Assembly (NCBI RefSeq): GCF_946478805.1 | Contig: NZ_CAMLDC010000025.1 | Coordinates: forward strand, 1-64,000 | Direction of reading: 5' to 3' | DNA: 64,000 bases | From: an uncultured Fluviicola sp. | GTDB taxonomy: Bacteria; Bacteroidota; Bacteroidia; Flavobacteriales; Crocinitomicaceae | Part shown: one piece after another, positions 29,271 through 37,535 of the stretch | Layout: each line of letters begins with the position of its first letter | Numbering within the stretch: position 1 is the first letter of the stretch | The notes under the pieces: model-generated | What the model saw: the letters and a program-made list of their open reading frames with translations, nothing else | The model's database searches: none | What the model was told of the DNA's origin: nothing | Translations under genes and position numbers: made by a program

Positions 29271-29300
29271 CAAAATTATTGGAATCGATTATGTTTTCAA
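29271..29300 (-). promoter_or_regulatory. Strong Bacteroidota promoter of the YD/RHS operon
   Basis: Reading the minus strand: TTG (29300-29298), exactly 19 bases, then TAATTTTG (29278-29271). This is a perfect match to TTG-N19-TAnnTTTG. The expected start of transcription is about 20 bases before the ATG at 29244. It is the only clear promoter found for the eight minus-strand genes down to 10431. Confidence 0.7.
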
Positions 29301-29348
29301 AACTATAAATTATTCTTTTAGAAATACTAATTTTACAAAAAAAAAATA

Positions 29349-30233
29349 ATGACTCGACCAACTAAATACATCATTCACACATCAATCAAACGAGCTATTT
29401 TATTACTATTCACAATACTCAATTTTTTCGTTGGTTTTTCTCAAAAATTTGAAATTGAAAATAAATTTCATATCAAACAGGATGATAAATCGATCACATT
29501 TCGTGTTTTGGACACCGACGAAAGTCAATTAAAAAAATATAACTCCAAAAAGAACTATTACTGGTTCAAATCTCAAAAAATTCTCATTACTCAAGGAGGA
29601 AGCTCAGGCAGTCTTTTGAATGGTGATTATGAATCCTTTTACAAAAACAACCAACTTGCTGAAAAAGGTCTTTTTAAAAAAGGGCTCAAACATGGAGCCT
29701 GGAAGTTTTGGGGTACGAACGGAATCCTGATTCACCAGGAAAATTGGTCTAACGGAATTCAAATCGGGAAACAATTATACTACAGTAATCAAGGTATCCT
29801 TGAAAAAACAATACTTTTCAAATCAAACCAGGTCCAAATCATTGCCCGGGATACAACCATTATAAAGACAAAGAAGACTGTTCTGACAACCGTTAAGGAT
29901 TCTGTTGGAAAGCTGGTTATGCAGAGCAGATTCAAAAGCGGGCAGCTTGACGGAACGCAAATCAACAGAGACAAAAATGACAGTTTGATTAAAACAGCAT
30001 ACAAGAATGGTGAGTTAGTTATTAAGAAAACCAAAGCAGAAAAAGGAAGTTCGGAGAAAAAATCGTTTAAGGAAAAAATGACCAATTTCTGGGAAAAACT
30101 TAAATTCTGGAAAAAGTTTAAAAAGAAGGAAGGAAAAACATCATCCGATAAAGAAAAATCACCGAAGGAAAAAAAGGAAAAGGCGCCGAAAGAAGCTTCC
30201 CAACCCAAAGAAAAGAAAAAGCGCAAACCATGA
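29349..30233 (+). CDS. Secreted MORN/YwqK-like protein leading the T2SS-like operon
   Basis: 294 residues with an N-terminal hydrophobic segment (AILLLFTILNFFVGFSQ) that is a signal peptide. Residues about 95-160 carry MORN-like/YwqK repeats: LNGDYESFYKNNQLAEKGLF, GLKHGAWKFWGTNG and GIQIGKQLYYSNQG, plus a degenerate copy about residue 200 (KSGQLDGTQINRDKND). The last 75 residues are almost all Lys, Glu, Ser and Pro (KEKKEKAPKE and similar). Such YwqK-like proteins are often annotated as antitoxins, but the evidence for that is weak and is not implied here. Its stop overlaps the next gene's ATG by 4 bases, so it belongs to the secretion operon. It could interact with peptidoglycan or the secretin through its basic tail (inference). 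Confidence 0.75.
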   Translation: MTRPTKYIIHTSIKRAILLLFTILNFFVGFSQKFEIENKFHIKQDDKSITFRVLDTDESQLKKYNSKKNYYWFKSQKILITQGGSSGSLLNGDYESFYKNNQLAEKGLFKKGLKHGAWKFWGTNGILIHQENWSNGIQIGKQLYYSNQGILEKTILFKSNQVQIIARDTTIIKTKKTVLTTVKDSVGKLVMQSRFKSGQLDGTQINRDKNDSLIKTAYKNGELVIKKTKAEKGSSEKKSFKEKMTNFWEKLKFWKKFKKKEGKTSSDKEKSPKEKKEKAPKEASQPKEKKKRKP

Positions 30234-31465
30234 TTCGCGCTTCAGCCATATCTTACGCAATTGTTTTTGCGCTATTCATCGGACTCCTTGCTTCCAGCGT
30301 GTTTTTCATTTTCAGTACGCAAAAGCGAATTGAGATTTCACACACCGGACAGGAACATTTACTGCTCGATTCCTACCAGGGAATTCAATTGGGCTTACAA
30401 AAAGTGGAAGTCAATGACTCACTTCAATTCATCCACCAAAGTGGAGATACGAGTATCATCCGCAAATCATTGTGGGGATCTTATTTCCTTATAACAAGCC
30501 GAACATTCAAGAATCAACGATCCCTTACCCGCTCGGCGCTTATCGGGAGTGAGTTTGAAGAATCCATTCCTTCACTTGTTATCAGGAACGGTTCGGACGG
30601 ACTGAGGATCTGCGGCGAAACGTTTATCGAAGGAACTGCCTATTTACCTAATAAACGAGTGGAGTTGTCTTACATTGGCGGGAAAAATTACTCCAATCCG
30701 AAATTGGTTTATGGAAATGTAGAGGACATAAAAGATTTAAAACTTCCGTTATCAAAGGCATTTGAGAATATATCAGCCACTAATTTTACCGGGAAAATGA
30801 TTCCCAAACCATTTGAATGGAAAGATACCACCAGTAGCTTTTTAACGGAGGGAATTTACTATCAGTCATTGGAAGCTCTCCAGTTGAAATCAAAGTTCAA
30901 CGGAAAGATCATCATTCAGAGTTTCGATTCGTTGGTAATTTACCGGGAGGCGCAACTTACCAATGTGATCTTAATTGCACCAAAGATTTACATTAAACAA
31001 GGTTTTGTCGGAAATCTGCAGGCATTTGCCTCCGAATCAATCGTACTCGAAGATTCTGTTACTCTAAGCTACCCAAGTACACTGATCCTGAACGAACAAA
31101 CCGCTAGCCAGGACTACAAACCACATTCCATATTTTTAGGAACCAACAGTTCCGTATTAGGAGGAATATTGATGACCACACAACAATATGATTTCAGGAA
31201 ACAGCCTAAATTGACCATTCAAAAAGATGCAGTTGTCGCAGGAATTGTTTTCAATTGTGGCATCACGGAAATTTACGGGGCCGTTATCGGTTGTTTAAAC
31301 ACCGCTGAAACCCAAACCCTTGCAGGAGGAGGATCTTATACCAATCATCTGCTGGATGCGATTATTTCTACCAAACGGCTTCCAAAAGAATTCATCTGTC
31401 CGGCGTGGTTGGAATTATCCAATCATTCACGAAAAAAAGTAATCTCATGCGAAATAGAAAGTTAA
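30230..31465 (+). CDS. GspK/PilX-like minor pseudopilin with beta-helix C-terminal domain
   Basis: 411 residues. The N-terminus MIRASAISYAIVFALFIGLL is a prepilin-like leader and hydrophobic helix: four residues before a likely cut after Ala, and no Glu at position 5. Lack of Glu5 is normal for GspK, which caps the pseudopilus. After a linker, residues about 110-390 are rich in short strands and turns (GLRICGETFIEGTAYLPNKR, IIIQSFDSLVIYREAQLTNV, LIAPKIYIKQGFVGNLQAFA, IVFNCGITEIYGAVIGCLNT). These resemble a bactofilin-type or pectate-lyase-type right-handed beta-helix, unlike the globular head of classical GspK. First pilin-like gene of the operon; it overlaps both neighbours. Confidence 0.65.
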   Translation: MIRASAISYAIVFALFIGLLASSVFFIFSTQKRIEISHTGQEHLLLDSYQGIQLGLQKVEVNDSLQFIHQSGDTSIIRKSLWGSYFLITSRTFKNQRSLTRSALIGSEFEESIPSLVIRNGSDGLRICGETFIEGTAYLPNKRVELSYIGGKNYSNPKLVYGNVEDIKDLKLPLSKAFENISATNFTGKMIPKPFEWKDTTSSFLTEGIYYQSLEALQLKSKFNGKIIIQSFDSLVIYREAQLTNVILIAPKIYIKQGFVGNLQAFASESIVLEDSVTLSYPSTLILNEQTASQDYKPHSIFLGTNSSVLGGILMTTQQYDFRKQPKLTIQKDAVVAGIVFNCGITEIYGAVIGCLNTAETQTLAGGGSYTNHLLDAIISTKRLPKEFICPAWLELSNHSRKKVISCEIES

Positions 31466-31788
31466 AAGCTTCCAGCATCGCTGAAATTGCAATCGCTTTA
31501 TCTATTATTGCGATCTGTTTTGCTTTGGGTTCCAGGCTCTTTATACAAAGTGCGCGATCTACGGTTCAATTCCAGGAAACGATCGAACAATCGGAATTTC
31601 AATCACTTCTGTTCATTAGTTACTCATTGGATTCCAGCATTTACGAAACGGAACTTTGGAAGGACAAACTCACAACCGTTGAAGAACAGGTAACGGAAAA
31701 GGACTCTACAAGGACGCAGCAATTATCCTTGATGAACAGCATCAAAGCAAATTGGACCCAGGAATTTATCTGGCCGAAAAAACAATGA
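31447..31788 (+). CDS. Type II pseudopilin (GspI/H-like)
   Basis: 113 residues from the ATG at 31447; a GTG at 31405 in the same frame would place 14 residues before the leader and is not used. The leader RNRKLKA and the helix SSIAEIAIALSIIAICFALG form a type IV pilin-like N-terminus, with cleavage expected after Ala and Glu at position 5. The remaining ~80 residues form a small soluble head without recognisable family signature. The start lies 19 bases before the stop of the GspK-like gene, and its own stop overlaps the next pseudopilin by 4 bases. Its role would be a minor pseudopilin at the tip. Confidence 0.72.
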   Translation: MRNRKLKASSIAEIAIALSIIAICFALGSRLFIQSARSTVQFQETIEQSEFQSLLFISYSLDSSIYETELWKDKLTTVEEQVTEKDSTRTQQLSLMNSIKANWTQEFIWPKKQ

Positions 31789-32267
31789 GAAAAATAACGA
31801 ATATAACAGCATTTTCAATCTTGGAACTGGCAGTCGTCCTTTCCTTGACCGGTTTGTTCGTTTCGCTCTTTTTTCTTTCCGTCAATAGTTTCAACAAATC
31901 ACTTCAACAGGAAATTGTGATTAAAAATGAGCTAAATATCTTTTTCCAATTTCGATCCACTTTTTGGCAGGATCTGGAAAAATCGGATTCGTTTCAGCTG
32001 GACGAAAACCAACTGACTTGTTTTCATTCGGGAGATTTAATCACTTATCAAATAATAGATGAGAAATTGAGTCGTTCTACTAAAAATCATCAAGCGTTAT
32101 TTGATGTGAATGCATTGGCAATTGAGAAAACAACCTTGAACAATCACGACCTCATAAATGTCAAGCTTGAATGGAAAAATACCGAATTTTCATTGATGTA
32201 TCCTTTGCAAAAACAAAACATCAATAGCATAAACACCTACTTTAATCAAAAATTATGGCAGAAGTAA
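31785..32267 (+). CDS. Type II pseudopilin (GspJ-like)
   Basis: 160 residues from the ATG at 31785, chosen because it overlaps the upstream stop (ATGA) and puts the leader MRKITNITA directly before the helix FSILELAVVLSLTGLFVSLF. Cleavage is expected after Ala, with Glu at position 5. Size and the longer head with alternating strands fit a GspJ-type minor pseudopilin, though the exact letter is a guess. Overlaps the gspF start by 13 bases. Confidence 0.72.
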   Translation: MRKITNITAFSILELAVVLSLTGLFVSLFFLSVNSFNKSLQQEIVIKNELNIFFQFRSTFWQDLEKSDSFQLDENQLTCFHSGDLITYQIIDEKLSRSTKNHQALFDVNALAIEKTTLNNHDLINVKLEWKNTEFSLMYPLQKQNINSINTYFNQKLWQK

Positions 32268-33340
32268 CCAAAACGAGCTTTTTTAAAAAGGATATCGTTT
32301 TGGGCAAACCATTAAACGATAAATTCAAGGAGCACTTCTATGGCGAATTCGCAACCCTGATTGAGAGCGGGATTGATATGCGCCGCGCGTTGCAATTAAT
32401 TATTGATGAACAGGAGAAAAAAAATGTACGCGGTCACATAGAAACCTTGTTAGATGATCTGGTAAAAGGAAATTCACTTTCCGAGTCCATGCAAAAATCT
32501 TCCCATTTCACACCTTATGAATATCAGAGTATCCGGATCGGTGAAGAATCAGGAAGGTTGAAGAACGTACTTTTCTCCTTATCCAATTACTTTGCTTCCA
32601 AAGTGAAATTGAAGCGGCAATTGGTCAGTGTTTTCACCTATCCGGCATTTGTCTTTTCGATCACGGTCGGGGTTCTTTATTTCATGCTGAATTTTGTGGT
32701 TCCCATGTTTAAGGATGTATTTAAGCAATTCGGGCAGGAATTACCTTGGCTGACACTCAAAATTGTTTGGCTGTCTGAAAATTTCGGTTCCTTCATGTTC
32801 TGGTTCCTGTTGATCGGAGTTGGCACCGGATTTTATCTTTTCTCTCAAAAGAATGAAGATTGGTTTCGGAAATTCAGTGGAAATTTCGTTCTGAAGATTC
32901 CCATTTTCGGCAAACTCATCCAAAAAATTTACATCGCCCGCTTCTGCCAAAGTATGGCACTTTTACTTGAAGCAAAGACACCTTTGGTAAAAGCATTGGA
33001 TTTGGTTTCGGAAATGATCCGTTTTTACCCGATGCAGCAAATGATTGTGGCAGCAAAAGAGGAGATTTTAGCAGGAAATTCATTGCATGAAGGATTAAGT
33101 AAGTTCGAAATTCTAGATAAAAGATTAATTTCGCTAATTAAAATAGCCGAAGAAATCAATCAGTTAGATCAAACTTTCCACCGATTAACAATTCAATACA
33201 ACGAAGAAATTGAATATCGGACCAAGATGATCGGAACAATCATAGAGCCCGCAATCATCGTTATAATTGGTGTAATCGTAGGAGTTATTATGGTCTCCAT
33301 GTATTTGCCAATGTTTAACCTAAGTAATGTCATTAAATGA
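32255..33340 (+). CDS. gspF: Type II secretion/type IV pilus inner membrane platform protein GspF/PilC
   Basis: 361 residues with two T2SSF domains. The first (residues about 30-150) has FATLIESGIDMRRALQLI and PYEYQSIRIGEESGRL; the second (about 225-345) has FCQSMALLLEAKTPLVKALD and LISLIKIAEEINQLDQTF. Three membrane helices lie at about 125-150, 172-192 and 330-352. GspF is the integral membrane core on which the assembly ATPase acts to add or remove pseudopilin subunits. Its length is a little short of the usual ~400, due to a short N-terminus. It lies inside a tightly overlapped operon with pseudopilins on both sides. Confidence 0.93.
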   Translation: MAEVTKTSFFKKDIVLGKPLNDKFKEHFYGEFATLIESGIDMRRALQLIIDEQEKKNVRGHIETLLDDLVKGNSLSESMQKSSHFTPYEYQSIRIGEESGRLKNVLFSLSNYFASKVKLKRQLVSVFTYPAFVFSITVGVLYFMLNFVVPMFKDVFKQFGQELPWLTLKIVWLSENFGSFMFWFLLIGVGTGFYLFSQKNEDWFRKFSGNFVLKIPIFGKLIQKIYIARFCQSMALLLEAKTPLVKALDLVSEMIRFYPMQQMIVAAKEEILAGNSLHEGLSKFEILDKRLISLIKIAEEINQLDQTFHRLTIQYNEEIEYRTKMIGTIIEPAIIVIIGVIVGVIMVSMYLPMFNLSNVIK

Positions 33341-33750
33341 TGAAATTGAATAAGCATAGAAAACTGAAAGCATTCTCTCTTGCAGAGATATTGATTGTTT
33401 TGGCAATCATGGGAATTCTATTGATGCTGGTAATTCCAAATCAGAGCGGTATCGCTACGCGTACCAAAAGTATGGAAGCACAGCAGGAATTGCGCATGAT
33501 CCACAATTTGGAATACGCCTATTTCCTTCAATATTCCAAGTACTCATTGGATGGAAAAGAAATCAATTATATTCCACACAAGCTCATTACAGAAGGTGGA
33601 ACCGCACTCTATCGGGTCACGATCATAGAAGCATCACCTTCCGGATTCAAAGCAAAAGCAGAAGCAGTACAGGATTTCAATGGGGATGGAAAATACAATA
33701 TCTGGGAAATAGATCAGGAAGGTCAACCGAAAGAAACACAAGTAGATTAA
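33337..33750 (+). CDS. gspG: Major pseudopilin (GspG-like)
   Basis: 137 residues. The leader MMKLNKHRKLKA is basic and short; the mature protein would begin FSLAEILIVLAIMGILLMLV, with Glu at position 5 and Pro at about 22, as in type IV pilin-like proteins. The head shows MEAQQELRMIHNLEYAYF and an acidic DFNGDGKYNIWEID loop that resembles the Ca-binding DxDGxxN loop of GspG. This supports a major pseudopilin role. The residue before the cut is Ala rather than the usual Gly. Overlaps gspF by 4 bases. Confidence 0.85.
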   Translation: MMKLNKHRKLKAFSLAEILIVLAIMGILLMLVIPNQSGIATRTKSMEAQQELRMIHNLEYAYFLQYSKYSLDGKEINYIPHKLITEGGTALYRVTIIEASPSGFKAKAEAVQDFNGDGKYNIWEIDQEGQPKETQVD

Positions 33751-34217
33751 TGGTTCTGCTGGCAGTCATACTAATTTTGATCTCAATCCTTTATCAGGAT
33801 TTCCGCTACCGTGAAATTTGGTGGTTCACTCCTCCTTTGCTTCTAATCGGCGGATTAATCTATAAATGGGAGACTCTCAATTGGCAATACTTCCTGTTCA
33901 ATTTTTTATTCATTAGCGTTGTAATAAGTTTTTTGGTCGTTTATGTCCGCATTCGCTTCAAATCAAACAATTTGTTTAAAGACTATTTTGGCTTGGGGGA
34001 TGTGTTGGTACTACTTGCGATCACACCCATATTCGGATTCCCGTTTTTCATTTACTTCTTCACTTGCAGTACGATCATCAGTTTGATCGGTTATATCCTG
34101 TTTTCACTATTCAAAGCCCAAAAATCCATCCCATATGCAGGCTACATTTCCCTGTGTACCATTGCTTTTCTGTTACTTGTTCACTACCAATTAACTCCAT
34201 TTATTCGGTATGAGTGA
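33750..34217 (+). CDS. Short A24-family prepilin peptidase
   Basis: 155 residues, nearly all membrane helices (about five). Two catalytic Asp are visible: one in LYQDFRYREIWW after helix 1 and one in the GxGD motif YFGLGDVLVLLAI. This is the bare peptidase half: the N-terminal Cys-rich N-methyltransferase part of classical GspO/PilD (about 100 residues) is absent, as in TadV and archaeal FlaK-type enzymes. It should cleave the leaders of the pseudopilins in this operon, all of which have Ala before the cut. The start overlaps the previous stop by 1 base and its end overlaps gspE by 8 bases. Confidence 0.87.
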   Translation: MVLLAVILILISILYQDFRYREIWWFTPPLLLIGGLIYKWETLNWQYFLFNFLFISVVISFLVVYVRIRFKSNNLFKDYFGLGDVLVLLAITPIFGFPFFIYFFTCSTIISLIGYILFSLFKAQKSIPYAGYISLCTIAFLLLVHYQLTPFIRYE

Positions 34218-35619
34218 TTTGAACAACATACAAGTTTCTGCAGAATTGCAACAGGTTATCCCATCCGATTTGGCATGGCATTACCGTGTTATTCCTCAGG
34301 AAATCACGGATGAAGTAGCAAAGTTCTATGCGGATAATACCCAAAATCTCGCAGCAGTAGAAGAAGAGCTCAGTGCTTTGTTGGGGAAAAGAGTGGAATT
34401 GACCGAAGGCGCAACTGAAGTCATTCAACGGGCGCTTGGGAAGTTTTTCAGAAGAGCAAACCAGGAAAAACAGTTAATCTTCAATGCAAATATTGATTTT
34501 GTAGACCGGATCATTCAAGATGCAAACCACTTGGGAAGCAGTGATATCCACATTGAAATTTACGAAGACCGCGCACGTGTAAGAATCCGGATCGACGGTC
34601 ATTTGATTGAACGTTTCTCGATTGATAAAGCAGAATATTCGGAATTGATCAACAAAGTGAAAATCCGCTCCAACCTGGATATTTCTGAAAAAAGATTGCC
34701 CCAGGACGGACGGATCCAATATGAGAATTTCGATATCCGCGTATCCATACTTCCTACCCTACATGGCGAGAAAATCGTTATGCGTATTTTAGGAAAAGAT
34801 GCATCTTCCATCAATATCGCACAATTAGGTCTCACGGAAAACGATCTCCGGAATTACCTGGAAGGAATTAAGAAGCCCAATGGAATCGTATTGATCAGTG
34901 GACCTACAGGTTCGGGAAAAACAACCACACTTTATGCAACCTTGAAACAGCTGAATGATGAAAAGAGAAACATCGTCACTGTTGAAGACCCCATCGAATA
35001 TACCTTGGAAGGAATCAACCAGGTTCAACTGAAAGAGCAAATCGGGTTGACATTTGCAAGTGCCCTGCGTTCTTTCCTGCGCCAGGATCCGGATGTCATC
35101 ATGTTGGGTGAGATCCGGGATGGAGAAACTGCCCAAATGGCCATCCGGGCAGCTTTGACAGGACATTTAGTGTTATCGACCATTCACACCAATTCGGCAT
35201 GGGGAACTATTTCACGCTTGATTGACATGGGCGTTCCCTCTTTCCTGATTGCAAGTACCATTAATACATCCGTTGCCCAACGTTTACTGCGAAAATTATG
35301 CGTCGATTGTAAACAGGAAGTAAAAACCTCTCCTCTCGATTGGCCCCGGAATTTTGACGAAAAAAATATTCCTGAAAAAGTTTTTGAAGCCGTTGGTTGT
35401 GATACCTGTCATTTTACCGGTTACAAAGGAAGAACCGCAATTTATGAGGTAATCCCGATTGATTTTGAACTATCGGAAAGTATCAAGAACAATGAATCAA
35501 CCGTTGATCAGAAATTGGTCGATAGAAACATTATAACATTGAATAAACAAGCACTTGAATTAATTAAATCCGGCGTGACTTCTTTGGAAGAAGCTTATCC
35601 TATATTAACTGAAATCTAA
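34210..35619 (+). CDS. gspE: Type II secretion/type IV pilus assembly ATPase GspE/PilB
   Basis: 469 residues, cytosolic hexameric ATPase. The Walker A motif GPTGSGKTTTLYATL is at about residue 230, the Asp box at SSDIHIEIYEDRARVRIRID (about 100-120), Walker B at DPDVIMLGEIRDGETA (about 292) and the His box at TGHLVLSTIHTNSA (about 318). The zinc tetracysteine is present as CVDCKQ (about 364) and CDTCHFTGYKG (about 397). The Cys motif marks extension-type GspE/PilB ATPases and not retraction ATPases (PilT). The N-terminal domain (residues 1-75) is shorter than in many PilB. It follows the peptidase gene and is 2 bases before the secretin gene. Confidence 0.96.
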   Translation: MSDLNNIQVSAELQQVIPSDLAWHYRVIPQEITDEVAKFYADNTQNLAAVEEELSALLGKRVELTEGATEVIQRALGKFFRRANQEKQLIFNANIDFVDRIIQDANHLGSSDIHIEIYEDRARVRIRIDGHLIERFSIDKAEYSELINKVKIRSNLDISEKRLPQDGRIQYENFDIRVSILPTLHGEKIVMRILGKDASSINIAQLGLTENDLRNYLEGIKKPNGIVLISGPTGSGKTTTLYATLKQLNDEKRNIVTVEDPIEYTLEGINQVQLKEQIGLTFASALRSFLRQDPDVIMLGEIRDGETAQMAIRAALTGHLVLSTIHTNSAWGTISRLIDMGVPSFLIASTINTSVAQRLLRKLCVDCKQEVKTSPLDWPRNFDEKNIPEKVFEAVGCDTCHFTGYKGRTAIYEVIPIDFELSESIKNNESTVDQKLVDRNIITLNKQALELIKSGVTSLEEAYPILTEI

Positions 35620-35621
35620 AA

Positions 35622-37535
35622 ATGAAACAACCGATTCTTATTTTCTTCCTTCTTTGTTTAACAGGCATTCCTCTGCATACGAAAGCACAGAATTTCACGG
35701 AACCGTTGTTGCGTGCGAAACTGGATAGTTTGAGCCTCACATCAAAAGGACTGAATAATACGTTCCAATTGAATGTCTCCGGGCTTCCACTATCAGAATT
35801 AGTGAATTCAATTGCACTCGAAAACAACTTGAACATCAGCATTGATCCCGTTTTGAACAATGCCGTTTCATACAATTTCTTTGATGCAAGAGTGAAAGAT
35901 GTATTGGTGTTTCTTTACGAGCACTTTGACATCGAGTACCGATTTGTTGGAAACATTCTTGCGATTAATAAACGGGAAGTAAAAAAGGAACTTCCTCAAC
36001 CGAAAATTGAGAAGAAGATTGATGTGAAATACAATCCTTCCAATGAGTTCCTATCCGTTGACTTGAAGAATGACAGTCTTTATAAAGTGATGAAGGAAAT
36101 CAGTGCCTTAAGCGGGAAAAACATCGTGATTTCTCCGGATGTACGCGATAAACCGATTACGGGCTACTTTCTGAACAGACCGTATGATCAGGTTATTTCC
36201 ATGACCGCTAAAGCAAACGGACTGGAAAGTTCAGCAGATGAAACCGGAATCACCTATATTTTTGCTGCTAAACCGGAAAAAACGGGTGTCGGACAAAACA
36301 ATACCGGTTCCGGTTTCAAACCTGCAACCGACTTCGAACAAACAGGTGTCCAAATCAAGAAAAACGAATTCGGAACCCTGGATCTGATTGCAAACAATGC
36401 TGATATATCCGACATTATCAAATATGCTTCGCAAGAGTTATTGACTCCTTATTTTTTCTACAACAAACCAGATGGGAAAGCCAGCTTCCAGCTTCAAAAT
36501 GTCACATTTCCCGAAATATTGAACTTGTTGTTTGTCGGAACAAAATATGCTTACCGGGAAGACAATAAATTATTCCTGATTGGAGAAAACAAATCGGAAG
36601 GTATTCGGGTAACGGAGGTTATTCGCATGGAGAATCGAACTATTGAAAATGTAAAAGCATCCATTCCGAAGGAATTGATCCAGGATCTGGATGTGAATGA
36701 ATTCACGGAGCTCAACGCCTTGATTGTAACCGGTCCGGCAAGAAAAGCCGGTGAGTTGCGTGCATTCCTATCCTCCATTGACATTGTCGTTCCGTTGGTT
36801 CAAATTGATGTCATGATTTTGATTTCCGAACGTTCAAGTACGGTGAAATCAGGGATGAAACTAGGTCTCGGTGATAAACCTACCGTAACCAGTGGAACTG
36901 TTTTCCCAACCCTGGACGTGAACCTTGGGGCAAGTACATTGAACAGTATTTTAAATACAATCAACGGATTCGGGATTGTGAATTTGGGTGCGGTAACTCA
37001 AAACTTCTATATGTCTCTTCAATTGCTGGAATCCAATGGAATGATTGATGTGGAAAGCACACCGAAAATCACCACACTGAGCAGTCACCTGGCCACTGTT
37101 TCCATCGGGCAAACGACCTATTACCAGGAACAGCAGGTAAACTTTCAAAATACAGTGGTCAACCAAGGAGTTTTAACATCCAAGATCTGGAAATCGGTGG
37201 ATGCCAACTTAACCGTAAAAATCAAACCCTTTGTTTCTTCAGACGGGAATGTGACAATGGATATCACACTTACCAATGATGACTTTGACGGAAGTAAAGT
37301 AGATCCGACTGCTCCGCCAAATGCCACCAAACAAACATTTGAATCCGTTATCCGTGTTCAAAACGGTGATGTGGTGCTGTTGGGTGGACTGGATAAAAAA
37401 CAAAACAACAACAGTGGTGAAGGAGTTCCTTTGTTATCACGTGTCCCGGTTATAAAATGGCTTTTCAGCAGCAGAAATAAAGCCAAGAGAAAATACAAGT
37501 TACACATCATCATTCGTCCAACGGTAACCTATTGA
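35622..37535 (+). CDS. gspD: Outer membrane secretin GspD/PilQ
   Basis: 637 residues with a signal peptide (ILIFFLLCLTGIPLHTKAQ). Three STN/N-type periplasmic modules can be seen: residues about 45-120 (LNVSGLPLSELVNSIALENN), 145-215 (VDLKNDSLYKVMKEISALSG) and 245-325 (IANNADISDIIKYASQELL). Then comes a secretin N-like domain, and the pore domain from about 390 to the end, with IDVESTPKITTLSSHLATVS and the diagnostic VRVQNGDVVLLGGL plus GVPLLSRVPVIKWLF. Secretins form the gated channel through the outer membrane. No lipobox is present; a pilotin would have to be another lipoprotein, and the operon encodes one at 39203. Confidence 0.95.
   Translation: MKQPILIFFLLCLTGIPLHTKAQNFTEPLLRAKLDSLSLTSKGLNNTFQLNVSGLPLSELVNSIALENNLNISIDPVLNNAVSYNFFDARVKDVLVFLYEHFDIEYRFVGNILAINKREVKKELPQPKIEKKIDVKYNPSNEFLSVDLKNDSLYKVMKEISALSGKNIVISPDVRDKPITGYFLNRPYDQVISMTAKANGLESSADETGITYIFAAKPEKTGVGQNNTGSGFKPATDFEQTGVQIKKNEFGTLDLIANNADISDIIKYASQELLTPYFFYNKPDGKASFQLQNVTFPEILNLLFVGTKYAYREDNKLFLIGENKSEGIRVTEVIRMENRTIENVKASIPKELIQDLDVNEFTELNALIVTGPARKAGELRAFLSSIDIVVPLVQIDVMILISERSSTVKSGMKLGLGDKPTVTSGTVFPTLDVNLGASTLNSILNTINGFGIVNLGAVTQNFYMSLQLLESNGMIDVESTPKITTLSSHLATVSIGQTTYYQEQQVNFQNTVVNQGVLTSKIWKSVDANLTVKIKPFVSSDGNVTMDITLTNDDFDGSKVDPTAPPNATKQTFESVIRVQNGDVVLLGGLDKKQNNNSGEGVPLLSRVPVIKWLFSSRNKAKRKYKLHIIIRPTVTY

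Noticed and set aside
29304..29311. TATAAATT as the -7 element of the T2SS-like operon, with TTG at 29279-29281
   Set aside because: Spacing fits but only the leading TA and one T of the TTTG part match; too weak to list as a promoter feature.
29349..30233. Annotating the MORN/YwqK-like protein as an antitoxin
   Set aside because: That common label rests on little evidence, no toxin gene is adjacent, and the gene is coupled to a secretion operon.
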